This document shows, piece after piece, positions 21,043 to 30,432 of a stretch of 64,000 nt of DNA (position 1 is its first letter; every line of letters starts with the position of its first letter). The DNA is taken from NCBI GenBank assembly GCA_004346725.1, contig SMDE01000011.1, positions 159,419-223,418 on the forward strand, in the 5' to 3' direction. Below the pieces are notes generated by a model. That model searched no databases, was not told the DNA's origin, and saw only the letters and a program-made list of their open reading frames with translations. Position numbers and translations under genes: made by a program. Source of the stretch: Phytobacter diazotrophicus (GTDB lineage Bacteria > Pseudomonadota > Gammaproteobacteria > Enterobacterales > Enterobacteriaceae).

Positions 21043-22002
21043 ATGACTTATGTAATTGTTCATGCCCTCGCACCGATTTTTATCATCATGTTGCTGGGCT
21101 TCTGGGCGGGCAAGGCCAAAATGGTGGATAACAAGAATGTTTCCCTGCTCAATATTTTCGTCATGGATTTTGCACTCCCCGCAGCCCTGTTCAGTGCCAC
21201 GGTACAAACTCCGTGGACCGGTATCGTTGCCCAGTCTCCACTGATTCTGGTCCTGACGCTGGCGATGTGGGTTACTTACGCGGTTATCTACTTCCTGGCG
21301 ACCCGTGTCTTTAAAAAATCGCCGCAGGATGCCGCCGTGCTGACCCTGACCGTCGCGCTGCCGAACTATGCGGCGCTGGGGCTGCCTATTCTGGGTAGCG
21401 TGCTGGGCGAAGGTTCTTCTACGTCGCTTTCTGTCGCGGTGTCGATTGCCTGTGGCTCAGTATTGATGACCCCGTTCTGCCTGCTGATTCTGGAGCGTGA
21501 AAAGGCCCGTGCGCAGGGAGGTAACTCCGGTTCCACGCTGGCAATGCTGCCGGTTTTGATGTGGCGCTCGCTGAAAAAACCGATCGTGATGGGGCCGCTG
21601 TTGGGTGTGATCCTCTCTGCGATTGGTATCAAAATGCCGGAACTCCTGCTGGCGGCGATTAAACCGCTGGGCCTGTCTGCAACCGCAGCGGCGTTATTCC
21701 TGACCGGGGTGATCCTCTCTGCCCGTAAACTGCAGATCAACACGATGGTCATCACATCGACCATTGCCAAGCTGCTGATTCAGCCCTTTATCGCCTGGGG
21801 CATCGTGCTGATTTTTGGCCTGCACGGTTCGGTGGCGATCACCGCAATTCTGATGATTGCGCTGTCTGCCGGTTTCTTCGGCGTGGTATTCGGTAACCGA
21901 TTTGGCGTGCAATCACCGGATGCAGAAGCCGTGCTGCTGTTAAGCTCAGTACTGTGTATTCTGTCGTTGCCGCTGTTTATCTCGCTGACCTCAGGAATCT
22001 AA
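21043..22002 (+). CDS. mdcF: Malonate transporter, auxin-efflux-carrier (AEC) family
   Basis: 319 residues with about ten hydrophobic membrane segments spread over the length, typical of AEC permeases. It opens MTYVIVHALAPIFIIMLLGFWAG. A conserved FALPAALF-like segment is near residues 44-51 and PNYAALGLPILG near 106-117. The position inside mdc assigns malonate as substrate, as for Klebsiella MdcF. The sequence itself shows only the family. GGTGAT precedes the ATG. Confidence 0.92.
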   Translation: MTYVIVHALAPIFIIMLLGFWAGKAKMVDNKNVSLLNIFVMDFALPAALFSATVQTPWTGIVAQSPLILVLTLAMWVTYAVIYFLATRVFKKSPQDAAVLTLTVALPNYAALGLPILGSVLGEGSSTSLSVAVSIACGSVLMTPFCLLILEREKARAQGGNSGSTLAMLPVLMWRSLKKPIVMGPLLGVILSAIGIKMPELLLAAIKPLGLSATAAALFLTGVILSARKLQINTMVITSTIAKLLIQPFIAWGIVLIFGLHGSVAITAILMIALSAGFFGVVFGNRFGVQSPDAEAVLLLSSVLCILSLPLFISLTSGI

Positions 22003-22005
22003 ACC

Positions 22006-22620
22006 ATGAAAACATTACGACCGCACGATCTTGTCTGGCTGGCCGAGCGTAGCGCCCTGGAAGGCGTTACCGAAGCCTGGGTTGAAGAGATATGGCACCC
22101 CGGTTTGCCGGTGGTGGTGCGGCGTGATGTGAATCCTAATGGACGCGTACCTGTCGGGATACGCGGCCTCAAACGTGAGCAACGCGCAGCGGCCTGGGTT
22201 GCCCCGGAGCACGTTGTCCGCGTTGTCTCTCCGGAAGAACTCGTTGATACGCAGACGCTGGTCCGTTCGCCGTTTATCACTCAGCCGCCCGTGCAGGTCG
22301 CGTTCCAGTTGGCTCAGCAGCGCTGGCCGTGGGTCTGGGGAATTACGGGCAGTAGCGGTTATAGCCTGGCAACCGGGATCCCGGTTTTGCATGCGGCCAG
22401 CGACCTTGACCTGATGATCCGTGCGCCGCAACCGCTGGCACGCGAGGCGTTGCTTCGCTGGCAGCAGCAGATTTCAGGCGCCTTATGCCGTGTTGATACG
22501 CAGGTCAATGTTCCGCAGGGCGGCTTTGCGCTGACGGAGTGGCTGCGTGATGGTCGGGTGCTTCTGAAAACGAATCGCGGGCCGCAGTTGGTCAGCGATC
22601 CCTGGTTTGAGGGAAATTAA
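22006..22620 (+). CDS. mdcG: Phosphoribosyl-dephospho-CoA transferase (holo-ACP synthase)
   Basis: 204 residues. It transfers the prosthetic group made by MdcB onto Ser25 of MdcC. It has a nucleotidyltransferase-like motif, GITGSSGYSLATGIPVLHAASDLDLMIR (~112-139), with the metal-binding aspartates in SDLDL. The start is 4 bp after the mdcF stop, and mdcH begins right after its own stop, so all three are coupled. Confidence 0.92.
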   Translation: MKTLRPHDLVWLAERSALEGVTEAWVEEIWHPGLPVVVRRDVNPNGRVPVGIRGLKREQRAAAWVAPEHVVRVVSPEELVDTQTLVRSPFITQPPVQVAFQLAQQRWPWVWGITGSSGYSLATGIPVLHAASDLDLMIRAPQPLAREALLRWQQQISGALCRVDTQVNVPQGGFALTEWLRDGRVLLKTNRGPQLVSDPWFEGN

Positions 22621-23523
22621 ATGAAAATTCTGTTCACCTTTCCCGGGCAGGGAACGCAGCATCCGGGGATGTTGCGCGCGCTTCCGGGAACGGAACTGGC
22701 GCAGGCACGTGAGGTGCTGGGCGCAGAAATCGATACGCTGGATACTGCAGAAGCCTTACAGCATACGCGCGCCGTTCAGCTTTGTTTGTTGATAGCCGGG
22801 GTTGCCTGGGCGCGTGAACTTATGCGCCGGGACGTTTCGCCCGATATTGTCAGCGGCCTTTCGATTGGCGCCTATCCGGCCGCGGTCATCGCCGGAGCAC
22901 TGGATTATGCAGACGCTCTGCGGCTTGTGGCATTACGCGGTGATTTAATGGAACAGGCCTGGCCCCACGGTTATGGTCTGACGGCGATCATGGGCCTGAC
23001 GCTACCGCAGGTGGAAGCACTGGTGGAAGGGAGCGGGGCGTATATTGCCAATCTGAATACCGAGACCCAGATTGTGATTGCCGGTAGCGACGCGGCGATG
23101 GCGAGTGTGGGGCAGAAAGCGCTCGCCAAAGGCGCAAATAAAGTCCGACGTCTTGATGTCAGCGTGCCGTCACACTGTGCGCTGCTGGCTGAACCGGCCG
23201 AAAAACTGGCGGAGGCATTTCGCAAGGTGACACTTGCTCGCCCGAGCTGTGCTTACCTTAGCGGTAGCACCGGGCGCGTATTGTGGCAGGCTGATAAAAT
23301 TGCCGACGATCTGGCGATGAACATGGCGCGCACCGTGCGCTGGCAGGAGGCGATGATTGCGGCAAACGAACGTGAAGCCCGGCTGGCGATTGAGATGCCG
23401 CCCGGCGGCATACTGACCTGCTTAACCCGTCAGGCCGCATGGACGGGAGAGACGATTTCATTAGATCGCAGTGGCGTGTCGGTCGCAGAACACCTCGCAA
23501 AACGGCTCAGATCGCAGGAATAA
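22621..23523 (+). CDS. mdcH: Malonyl-CoA:ACP transacylase (epsilon subunit)
   Basis: 300 residues of the FabD fold. It primes free MdcC thiol with malonyl from malonyl-CoA, so the catalytic cycle can begin after decarboxylation to acetyl. Nucleophile Ser81 lies in SGLSIGAYPA and catalytic His185 in SVPSHCALL. The opening FTFPGQGTQHPGM is the conserved acyltransferase N-terminus. It is the last mdc gene; mdcR converges from the other strand 12 bp away. Confidence 0.94.
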   Translation: MKILFTFPGQGTQHPGMLRALPGTELAQAREVLGAEIDTLDTAEALQHTRAVQLCLLIAGVAWARELMRRDVSPDIVSGLSIGAYPAAVIAGALDYADALRLVALRGDLMEQAWPHGYGLTAIMGLTLPQVEALVEGSGAYIANLNTETQIVIAGSDAAMASVGQKALAKGANKVRRLDVSVPSHCALLAEPAEKLAEAFRKVTLARPSCAYLSGSTGRVLWQADKIADDLAMNMARTVRWQEAMIAANEREARLAIEMPPGGILTCLTRQAAWTGETISLDRSGVSVAEHLAKRLRSQE

Positions 23524-23535
23524 GCCGTGTTCGGT

Positions 23536-24468
23536 TCAGGCGTTGTCCTGCCGGTTTCTGGCGTACATACGGCCTTCCGCCGCCAGCGCCAGTAAGTTCG
23601 GGTCATGCTCGCGGTTGCGGGCAAAGACAATGGCTATTTGCTGCTGCATCTGGTAGGGCTGTGCGAGTTTGAGTAGCTGCACGGAATTCTCATACACCTT
23701 CTTCATTCGCCCCGGCATCAACGTGAAGCCCACGCCCGCCTGCACCAGGCTCAGCATAGAAAAGATATCATTCACCCGCGTCACAATCTCTGGCTCAAAC
23801 CCGGCGATATGGAAGGCTTCCTGAAACCCGGCATAGGTGGCAAACCCTTCGGCAAGAGCGACGAATTTTTGCTGGCGATAGTCGCGTAAATCGGCTGGAG
23901 CGGAGGTATTCAGTTTCGCGGCCGCCGGTGCAGCCAGAAAGATTTCATCGTGGAAGAGCGGCAGCATTTCGAGGTTGGCTGAATCCAGTTCCGATTCAGA
24001 AATCGAGATCAGTATCGCGTCCAGCGATCCTTCCTCCAGTTTATGCAACAGGGTCTCGTTCGACCCCATCGTCAAATCCATCTCCAGTTCCGGGCGGCGC
24101 AGCTTCATCCCCATGATCAACTGGGGGACGGTTTCCAGCGTGAGTGAATAGAGGGTGCCGACGCGCAAACGATTCTGGCCGATACCCGCCATCTTGCGAG
24201 CTTCTGCCAGACCGCGCTCCATGATTTGCGTGGCTTCCTGGCAATACTCCAGTAATGTCCAGGCCGCCGGAAGGGGCAATAAGTTACGCCCCTTGTGGAC
24301 AAACAGCGGGCAGCGTACGTTCTCCTCCAGCGTATGCAGCGCGCGATGCACGCTCACACCGCTAAGGTTCAGCGCCTCGGCGGCTCGGGCGATATTGCCT
24401 TTCTCCATGAAGGCCATAAAAATGGCCAGCTTGCGAAAGGTGAGATCACTGGTGATGTCGGGGTTCAT
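23536..24468 (-). CDS. mdcR: LysR-type regulator of the mdc operon
   Basis: 310 residues with an N-terminal helix-turn-helix (FMEKGNIARAAEALNLSGVSVHRALHTLEENV, ~19-50) and a LysR ligand-binding domain. It sits convergent at the end of mdcABCDEFGH, the place of mdcR in Klebsiella, where the protein activates mdc with malonate. An operator dyad upstream of mdcA would be its target. The distance between regulator and promoter (about 8 kb) means it acts in trans. Confidence 0.9.
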   Translation of the reverse strand: MNPDITSDLTFRKLAIFMAFMEKGNIARAAEALNLSGVSVHRALHTLEENVRCPLFVHKGRNLLPLPAAWTLLEYCQEATQIMERGLAEARKMAGIGQNRLRVGTLYSLTLETVPQLIMGMKLRRPELEMDLTMGSNETLLHKLEEGSLDAILISISESELDSANLEMLPLFHDEIFLAAPAAAKLNTSAPADLRDYRQQKFVALAEGFATYAGFQEAFHIAGFEPEIVTRVNDIFSMLSLVQAGVGFTLMPGRMKKVYENSVQLLKLAQPYQMQQQIAIVFARNREHDPNLLALAAEGRMYARNRQDNA

Positions 24469-24486
24469 CTCAGCCTGCCTGCGTGA

Positions 24487-26391
24487 TTAATCGGTTTGCA
24501 GCATGGCCTCGAGCTGCTCGTGCGCCTCCAGCCACGCCATTTCGCACTCTTCAAGACCCGCTTTTGCCTTCGCCTGTTGCTGCAGACACTCGGTAAGTTC
24601 TGCTTTACGGCTTTGGTCATACAGGCCGCTGTCTCCGAGCTTCTCTTCCGCCTGCGCTAGCTGGGCATTGAGTTTTTCCATCTCTTTTTCGAGGCGGGTG
24701 ATCTCTTTGCGCAGTGGTTGCGTTTGGGTTCGCAATTCGGCTTCACGGCGTTTCTGGTCTTTGCGGGCCTGCGCACTGTTGGCATTGTCTTTCGGTGCGT
24801 CGGTCGGCTGGCTTTCCTGTTTCTGAATGTCGCTCAGCCACTGCTGATAATCTTCCAGATCGCCATCGAACGGTTCGACTTTCCCGTCGTGCACCAGGTA
24901 TAAATCGTCCGTAGTGGAGCGCAGCAGATGACGGTCATGCGACACCACCACCAACGCGCCTTCAAATTCGATTAACGCTTCGGTCAGCGCCTGACGCATG
25001 TCGAGATCAAGGTGGTTGGTGGGTTCATCGAGCAGCAACAGGTTCGGGCGCTGCCAGACGATCAGCGCCAGTACCAGGCGTGCTTTTTCGCCCCCGGAGA
25101 AGCGGCGGGTCTCTTCGCTGACTTTGTCGCCCTGGAAACCAAAACCGCCGAGATAATCACGCAGCTTTTGCTCCAGCTCCTGCGGGGCCATACGCGCCAG
25201 ATGCTGTAACGGCGATTCGTCGGCACGCAAGAACTCCAACTGATGCTGGGCGAAATAGCCAAGCTTGATGCCCTTCGCCAGACCGATGTCGCCGCTAAAC
25301 GGCGTCAGTTCACCGGCCAGCAGTTTAATCAGCGTCGATTTACCCGCACCGTTGCGGCCCAGCAACCCGATACGCGACCCTGGCACCAGGTTGAGCTTAA
25401 TAGAGTCGAGGATGACGCGGTCGCCATAGCCGGCGCTGATTTTTTCCATTTTCAGCAGCGGATTGGGCAGGCTTTCTGGCGCACGGAAGCTAAAGTGGAA
25501 CGGGTTATCCACGTGGGCCGGGGCGATAAGCTCCATACGCTCAAGCATTTTGATGCGGCTTTGCGCCTGCTTCGCTTTGCTGGCTTTGGCCTTGAAGCGA
25601 TCGATGAAACTTTGCAGATGCGCCACGCGCTCCTGCTGGCTTTCGTACATTGCCTGCTGCTGCGCCAGACGGGTTGCGCGCTGACGCTCGAAGGAGCTGT
25701 AGTTGCCGGTGTATTCGAACATGGTTTGCTGTTCGATATGAATAATTTTATCGACCACCGGATCGAGAAAGTCACGATCGTGGGAGATAAGAATCAGAGT
25801 GCCCTGATAGCTCTTTAGCCACTTTTCCAGCCAGATTACCGCATCGAGATCGAGGTGGTTGGTCGGTTCATCGAGCAGCAGCAGGTCGGAGCGGCAAATC
25901 AGCGCCTGCGCGAGGTTAAGACGCATACGCCAGCCGCCTGAGAAATCGCTGACCGGACGTTCGAGCTGCTCGTTAGAAAAACCCAGACCGTGTAGCAAAC
26001 TGGAGGCGCGCGAACGGATAGTCCAGGCGTCGATAGCGTCGAGCTTGCCGTGGACGGTGGCGATGGCGTGTCCGTCATTGCGTTCGTTGGCGGCGTTCAG
26101 CTCTGCTTCGAGACGACGGTATTCGCGATCGCCATCAATTACATAGTCGAGTGCAGGCATCGGCAGGGCTGGGGTTTCCTGATTTACCCACGCCAGTTGC
26201 CAGTTATTGGGAAAGGTAAAACTACCGCCATCAGCGCTGAGCTCGTTTTTCAAAAGCGCCAGCAACGTAGATTTGCCGCAGCCGTTTTTGCCCACCAGGC
26301 CGACTTTCTGACCCGGGTTGATGGTAGCTGTGGCGTTATCCAGCAGGACACGCACGCCGCGACGAATTTGTAACGAGGAGAAAACAATCAT
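24487..26391 (-). CDS. yheS: ABC-F ATPase YheS
   Basis: 634 residues with two ABC domains and no membrane segment. Walker A motifs are GKNGCGKST (~34) and GRNGAGKST; signature motifs are FSGGWRMRL and FSGGEKARL; both Walker B motifs read LLLDEPTNHLDL. The linker between domains and a charged C-terminal coiled coil (~520-634) are typical of ABC-F translation factors that work at the ribosome E site. The exact role is unsettled. It is divergent from kefG and upstream of the accessory block that separates it from yheT. Confidence 0.94.
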   Translation of the reverse strand: MIVFSSLQIRRGVRVLLDNATATINPGQKVGLVGKNGCGKSTLLALLKNELSADGGSFTFPNNWQLAWVNQETPALPMPALDYVIDGDREYRRLEAELNAANERNDGHAIATVHGKLDAIDAWTIRSRASSLLHGLGFSNEQLERPVSDFSGGWRMRLNLAQALICRSDLLLLDEPTNHLDLDAVIWLEKWLKSYQGTLILISHDRDFLDPVVDKIIHIEQQTMFEYTGNYSSFERQRATRLAQQQAMYESQQERVAHLQSFIDRFKAKASKAKQAQSRIKMLERMELIAPAHVDNPFHFSFRAPESLPNPLLKMEKISAGYGDRVILDSIKLNLVPGSRIGLLGRNGAGKSTLIKLLAGELTPFSGDIGLAKGIKLGYFAQHQLEFLRADESPLQHLARMAPQELEQKLRDYLGGFGFQGDKVSEETRRFSGGEKARLVLALIVWQRPNLLLLDEPTNHLDLDMRQALTEALIEFEGALVVVSHDRHLLRSTTDDLYLVHDGKVEPFDGDLEDYQQWLSDIQKQESQPTDAPKDNANSAQARKDQKRREAELRTQTQPLRKEITRLEKEMEKLNAQLAQAEEKLGDSGLYDQSRKAELTECLQQQAKAKAGLEECEMAWLEAHEQLEAMLQTD

Positions 26392-26561
26392 AAGGCGCCG
26401 TATGTTCAGACTATGTTAATTTGTCATTATGATAATGTAAGTAGTGAGCGGTTTCGCCTCACCAGGCCCGCAATGGTAGCCCAAAACAAAGAATTTAGAC
26501 AAAATCATTCTGGCCGCTGAATGCGGTAATAAAAATGACAGGTTTTACACCCGGGAGGGGG

Positions 26562-27116
26562 ATGATGTCCCAGACAGCGAAAGTACTGCTGCTGTATGCC
26601 CATCCGGAATCACAGGACTCGGTGGCAAATCGAGTTTTGCTCAAGCCGGCAAAGCAACTGCACAATGTCACCGTGCATGACCTCTATGCACACTATCCAG
26701 ACTTTTTTATTGATATTCCCCGGGAGCAGGCGCTGCTGCGCGAGCATGAGGTTATTGTTTTCCAACATCCGCTTTATACCTACAGCTGCCCGGCGTTGCT
26801 GAAAGAGTGGTTTGATCGCGTGCTTACGCGCGAATTCGCCAGCGGCCCGGGAGGGAGTCAGCTCGCGGGAAAGTACTGGCGTAGTGTCATCACCACCGGT
26901 GAGCCGGAGGCGGCCTATCGCCATGACGGGCTCAACCGTTATCCCATAAGCGATATTCTGCGCCCTTTTGAGTTAACGGCGGCCATGTGCCGCATGCACT
27001 GGATGAATCCCATCATTATTTACTGGGCGCGCAGGCAGCCGCCAGAAGCGCTGGCAAACCATGCGAAAGCCTACGGCGACTGGCTGGCCTCGCCAATCAT
27101 GACGGGAGGCCTGTAA
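26562..27116 (+). CDS. kefG: KefG, ancillary subunit of the KefB potassium efflux system
   Basis: 184 residues of the flavodoxin-fold NAD(P)H:quinone oxidoreductase family ([40 protein letters not shown]). The start MMSQTAK, after AGGGGGATG, gives the E. coli length; a longer in-frame start is weaker. It is needed for full KefB activity in detoxifying electrophiles. Its stop overlaps the kefB start (TAATG). Confidence 0.95.
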   Translation: MMSQTAKVLLLYAHPESQDSVANRVLLKPAKQLHNVTVHDLYAHYPDFFIDIPREQALLREHEVIVFQHPLYTYSCPALLKEWFDRVLTREFASGPGGSQLAGKYWRSVITTGEPEAAYRHDGLNRYPISDILRPFELTAAMCRMHWMNPIIIYWARRQPPEALANHAKAYGDWLASPIMTGGL

Positions 27117-28921
27117 TGGAAGGTTCGGATTTATTGCTGGCTGGCGTCCTGTTTCTTTTCGCTGCGGTGGTGGCGGTTCCGCTTGCTGCCAGGTTAGGAA
27201 TCGGCGCGGTGCTCGGTTACTTGCTGGCGGGGATTGCCATTGGCCCCTGGGGGCTCGGTTTCATCAGCGATGTCGATGAAATCCTGCACTTTTCGGAACT
27301 TGGTGTCGTCTTCCTGATGTTCATCATTGGACTGGAGTTAAATCCGTCAAAACTTTGGGCGCTGCGTCGCTCTATCTTTGGCGTAGGCGCCGCACAGGTG
27401 CTGATGAGCGCGGCCGTGCTGGCCGGATTACTGATGCTGACACAATTCTCCTGGCAGGCGGCGGTGATTGGCGGGATTGGTCTGGCGATGTCCTCTACCG
27501 CGATGGCGCTCCAGTTGATGCGTGAAAAAGGGATGAACCGTAGCGAATCCGGCCAGCTTGGCTTTTCGGTGCTCCTGTTTCAGGACTTAGCGGTGATCCC
27601 GGCGCTGGCGCTGGTACCGCTGTTGGCGGGTAACGGTGATGACCATCCTGACTGGGTAAAAATAGGCATCAAGGTGCTGGTGTTTGCGGGTGTGCTGGTT
27701 GGCGGGCGCTATCTGTTGCGCCCGGTGTTTCGCTTTATTGCCGCATCCGGCGTGCGGGAAGTTTTTACAGCCGCTACATTGTTACTGGTCCTCGGATCGG
27801 CGCTGTTTATGGATGCGCTGGGGTTGTCGATGGCGCTGGGCACCTTCATTGCGGGTGTGCTGCTGGCGGAAAGTGAATACCGTCATGAGCTGGAAATAGC
27901 CATCGATCCGTTTAAAGGACTGCTGTTAGGGTTGTTCTTTATTTCCGTCGGCATGGCGCTCAACCTTGGCGTGCTCTATACCCATCTGCTTTGGGTACTG
28001 GCGAGTGTTGCCGTGCTGGTGGCGGTGAAGACGGGAGTGCTCTATTCCCTGGCGCGTATCTATGGTCTGCGCAGTTCCGAGCGAATGCAGTTTGCCGGGG
28101 TGTTGAGCCAGGGGGGAGAATTTGCTTTTGTGCTTTTTTCCTCGGCATCCTCGCAACGCCTGTTCCACAATGATCAAATGGCGTTGCTACTGGTGACGGT
28201 CACCTTATCCATGATGACCACGCCAGCGCTGATGAAGCTCATCGATAAATTGCTGTCCCGGCGCTTTAACCAGCCAGAAGATGAAGACGAAATGCCGTGG
28301 GTGGACGACGATAAACCGCAGGTGATTGTGGTGGGATTCGGGCGTTTCGGTCAGGTGATTGGTCGTCTGCTGATGGCCAATAAAATGCGCATAACGGTAC
28401 TGGAGCGGGATATCAGCGCCGTTAACCTGATGCGTAAATATGGCTATAAAGTGTATTACGGTGACGCCACGCAGCTTGAATTGTTGCGTTCTGCGGGGGC
28501 GGAAGAGGCCCAGTCCATCGTCATCACCTGTAACGATCCGGAAGATACGATGAAGCTGGTGGAACTGTGTCAGCAACATTTCCCGCAGCTTAAGATCATG
28601 GCGCGTGCGCGGGGCCGTGTGGAAGCACATGAGCTCTTGCAGGTGGGCGTGACACAATTTTCCCGTGAGACGTTTTCCAGTGCGCTTGAATTAGGCCGTA
28701 AGACGCTTATCTCGGTGGGGATGCACCCGCATCAGGCCCACCGTGCGCAGTTACACTTTAAGCGTCTCGATATGCGTATGCTGCGTGAGCTGATGCCAGT
28801 GCATACCGACACAATGCAAATTTCCCGTGTGCGGGAAGCGAGACGAGAGCTGGAAGAGATTTTTCAGCGTGAAATGCAGCAAGAGCGTCGCCAACTGGAT
28901 GGCTGGGACGAGTTTGAATAA
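27116..28921 (+). CDS. kefB: Glutathione-gated potassium/proton antiporter KefB
   Basis: 601 residues, equal to E. coli KefB. The N-terminal CPA2 antiporter domain has about 12 membrane segments (residues ~5-380) with [22 protein letters not shown]. The C-terminal RCK domain starts at [17 protein letters not shown] (~402) and binds nucleotide and glutathione adducts. It acidifies the cytoplasm during electrophile stress. It is coupled to kefG upstream; yheV follows after 10 bp. Confidence 0.96.
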   Translation: MEGSDLLLAGVLFLFAAVVAVPLAARLGIGAVLGYLLAGIAIGPWGLGFISDVDEILHFSELGVVFLMFIIGLELNPSKLWALRRSIFGVGAAQVLMSAAVLAGLLMLTQFSWQAAVIGGIGLAMSSTAMALQLMREKGMNRSESGQLGFSVLLFQDLAVIPALALVPLLAGNGDDHPDWVKIGIKVLVFAGVLVGGRYLLRPVFRFIAASGVREVFTAATLLLVLGSALFMDALGLSMALGTFIAGVLLAESEYRHELEIAIDPFKGLLLGLFFISVGMALNLGVLYTHLLWVLASVAVLVAVKTGVLYSLARIYGLRSSERMQFAGVLSQGGEFAFVLFSSASSQRLFHNDQMALLLVTVTLSMMTTPALMKLIDKLLSRRFNQPEDEDEMPWVDDDKPQVIVVGFGRFGQVIGRLLMANKMRITVLERDISAVNLMRKYGYKVYYGDATQLELLRSAGAEEAQSIVITCNDPEDTMKLVELCQQHFPQLKIMARARGRVEAHELLQVGVTQFSRETFSSALELGRKTLISVGMHPHQAHRAQLHFKRLDMRMLRELMPVHTDTMQISRVREARRELEEIFQREMQQERRQLDGWDEFE

Positions 28922-28931
28922 GGGGGAACCC

Positions 28932-29132
28932 ATGGCAGTACGTAAACGTTTTATTGCCGGGGCCGTATGCCCGTCCTGCCAGGCGCAGGATTCGATGGCA
29001 ATGTGGCGCGAGAATAATGTCGATATAGTTGAATGCGTTAAGTGCGGTCACCAGATGCGTGAGGCGGATAAAGAAGCCCGTGAACATGTCCGCAAAGATG
29101 AGCAAGTTATCGGGATCTTTCATCCGGACTAG
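28932..29132 (+). CDS. yheV: YheV, small zinc-ribbon-like protein
   Basis: 66 residues, MAVRKRFIAGAVCPSCQAQD..., with CPSC (13-16) and CVKC (~38-41) forming a probable zinc ribbon. It matches E. coli YheV, of unknown function. It follows kefB by 10 bp with GGGGGAA upstream, so it is in the kefGB operon. Confidence 0.9.
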   Translation: MAVRKRFIAGAVCPSCQAQDSMAMWRENNVDIVECVKCGHQMREADKEAREHVRKDEQVIGIFHPD

Positions 29133-29226
29133 CGATATACCCAGAGTTTTTTTAAGCTAAAGGGTACACAGGGGCGGATTTCCGTTACAATCTGCGCCAG
29201 CAATTTTCCCACGCTCAGGAGATATC

Positions 29227-29820
29227 ATGAAAGTAGCAAAAGACCTGGTGGTCAGCCTGGCCTATCAGGTACGTACAGAAGACGGTGTATTGGTTGATGA
29301 GTCTCCGGTGAGTGCGCCGCTGGACTACCTGCATGGTCATGGTTCCCTGATCTCTGGCCTGGAAACAGCGCTGGAAGGTCACGACGTCGGCGACAAATTT
29401 GATGTTGCTGTAGGCGCGAATGACGCTTACGGTCAATACGACGAAAATCTGGTTCAGCGCGTTCCTAAAGACGTCTTCATGGGCGTTGACGAGCTGCAGG
29501 TTGGCATGCGTTTCCTGGCTGAAACAGACCAGGGCCCGGTACCGGTAGAAATTACCGAAGTGGAAGACGACCACGTTGTGGTTGACGGCAACCACATGCT
29601 GGCGGGTCAGAACCTGAAATTCAACGTTGAAGTTGTTGCTATTCGCGAAGCAACCGAAGAAGAACTGGCTCATGGTCACGTTCACGGTGCTCACGGCCAT
29701 GATCACGATCACGACCATGGTCACGACGGTTGCTGCGGCGGCCACGGCCACGATCATGACCACGGTCATGAGCATGGCAAAGGTGGTTGCGGCGGTAATG
29801 GCGGTTGCGGCTGCCACTAA
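29227..29820 (+). CDS. slyD: FKBP-type peptidyl-prolyl isomerase and metallochaperone SlyD
   Basis: 197 residues. The FKBP domain (~1-70, YGQYDENLVQRVP) is interrupted by the chaperone insert-in-flap domain (~70-130). A Gly/His/Cys-rich tail (~150-197, runs of HGHDHDHDH and GGCGGNGGCGCH) binds nickel and other metals. It helps hydrogenase maturation by delivering nickel with HypB. Length is close to E. coli's 196. AGGAGA precedes the start. Confidence 0.97.
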   Translation: MKVAKDLVVSLAYQVRTEDGVLVDESPVSAPLDYLHGHGSLISGLETALEGHDVGDKFDVAVGANDAYGQYDENLVQRVPKDVFMGVDELQVGMRFLAETDQGPVPVEITEVEDDHVVVDGNHMLAGQNLKFNVEVVAIREATEEELAHGHVHGAHGHDHDHDHGHDGCCGGHGHDHDHGHEHGKGGCGGNGGCGCH

Positions 29821-29944
29821 TACCCGTCGTCTTTCCAGCCACAGCGGCATGGGCTACGCTTGCGAACCCCGGTCAGAGAGTGAACTATGCTCCGGGGAGT
29901 CCAGTAGCTTTATGTCTTGCGGTGACCAGGTAAATGTTCGGGCA

Positions 29945-29975
29945 CAAAAAAAGCGGGAGATTCCCGCTTTTTTTA
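29945..29975. terminator. Bidirectional terminator between slyD and slyX
   Basis: GCGGGA and TCCCGC (29953-29958 and 29962-29967) flanked by A7 and T7 give a stem extended by A-T pairs. It works in both directions between these convergent genes. Confidence 0.9.
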
Positions 29976-29979
29976 CGTC

Positions 29980-30198
29980 TCAATAATGGGGCGGAGGCGT
30001 CTCTTCGGACTGTGAAGCGATGTGTGAGGGCTGGCTGGCTTTGAGTTTTTCTGCCATTAAGCGCATATGTTCGCGCAGCTTCGTCATTTCCAGTTCATGG
30101 GCAATGACCGTCTGGTTGAGCTCTTCAATGGTCATCTCCTGGAAGGCCAGTTTGCTTTCCAGTTCTGCCAGCCGCGCTTCCATTGTTAAATCGTTCAT
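29980..30198 (-). CDS. slyX: SlyX, small coiled-coil protein
   Basis: 72 residues starting [20 protein letters not shown], the same length as E. coli SlyX; an upstream in-frame ATG would add nine residues not found in the family. Heptads over residues 6-55 predict one coiled coil, and the tail ends ETPPPHY. Function is unknown. It is convergent with slyD and divergent from fkpA. Confidence 0.93.
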   Translation of the reverse strand: MNDLTMEARLAELESKLAFQEMTIEELNQTVIAHELEMTKLREHMRLMAEKLKASQPSHIASQSEETPPPHY

Positions 30199-30253
30199 GG
30201 TGTACCTCGTATCAATGTTCTGCACGGTTATCGCCAGGATGACGGATTTTACT

Positions 30254-30281
30254 GAACTTTCACCCCGTCTGCAGCATCCGA
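30254..30281 (+). promoter_or_regulatory. Sigma-E promoter candidate of fkpA
   Basis: GAACTT at 30254-30259 and TCCGA at 30277-30281, 17 bp apart, match the sigma-E -35 and -10 elements. It would place the start near 30288, about 145 nt before the fkpA ATG. FkpA is a known envelope-stress gene in E. coli. Confidence 0.7.
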
Positions 30282-30432
30282 CTGGCGACGCGAAACTAAT
30301 TTAAACAAAAATAGTCTGAAAACAGGCGATTTCAGGGGGAGACCTTATGTTGATTTCGCCCACAACGTTTTATAGTACGTTTCTCATTTACGTTTAACCC
30401 TGGGGTGAGATGCCCCGGCCCTGGAGATATGG

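Noticed and set aside
12887..24486. Prophage or transposon origin for the metabolic block
   Set aside because: No integrase, transposase, terminal repeat or attachment site was seen, so only an accessory block is claimed.
24487..26391. yheS as an antibiotic-resistance ABC-F gene
   Set aside because: Sequence and neighbours match the housekeeping YheS; nothing marks it as a resistance determinant.
29650..29820. Repeats in the slyD 3' end as a CRISPR or tandem-repeat array
   Set aside because: They are codons of the His/Gly-rich metal-binding tail of SlyD.
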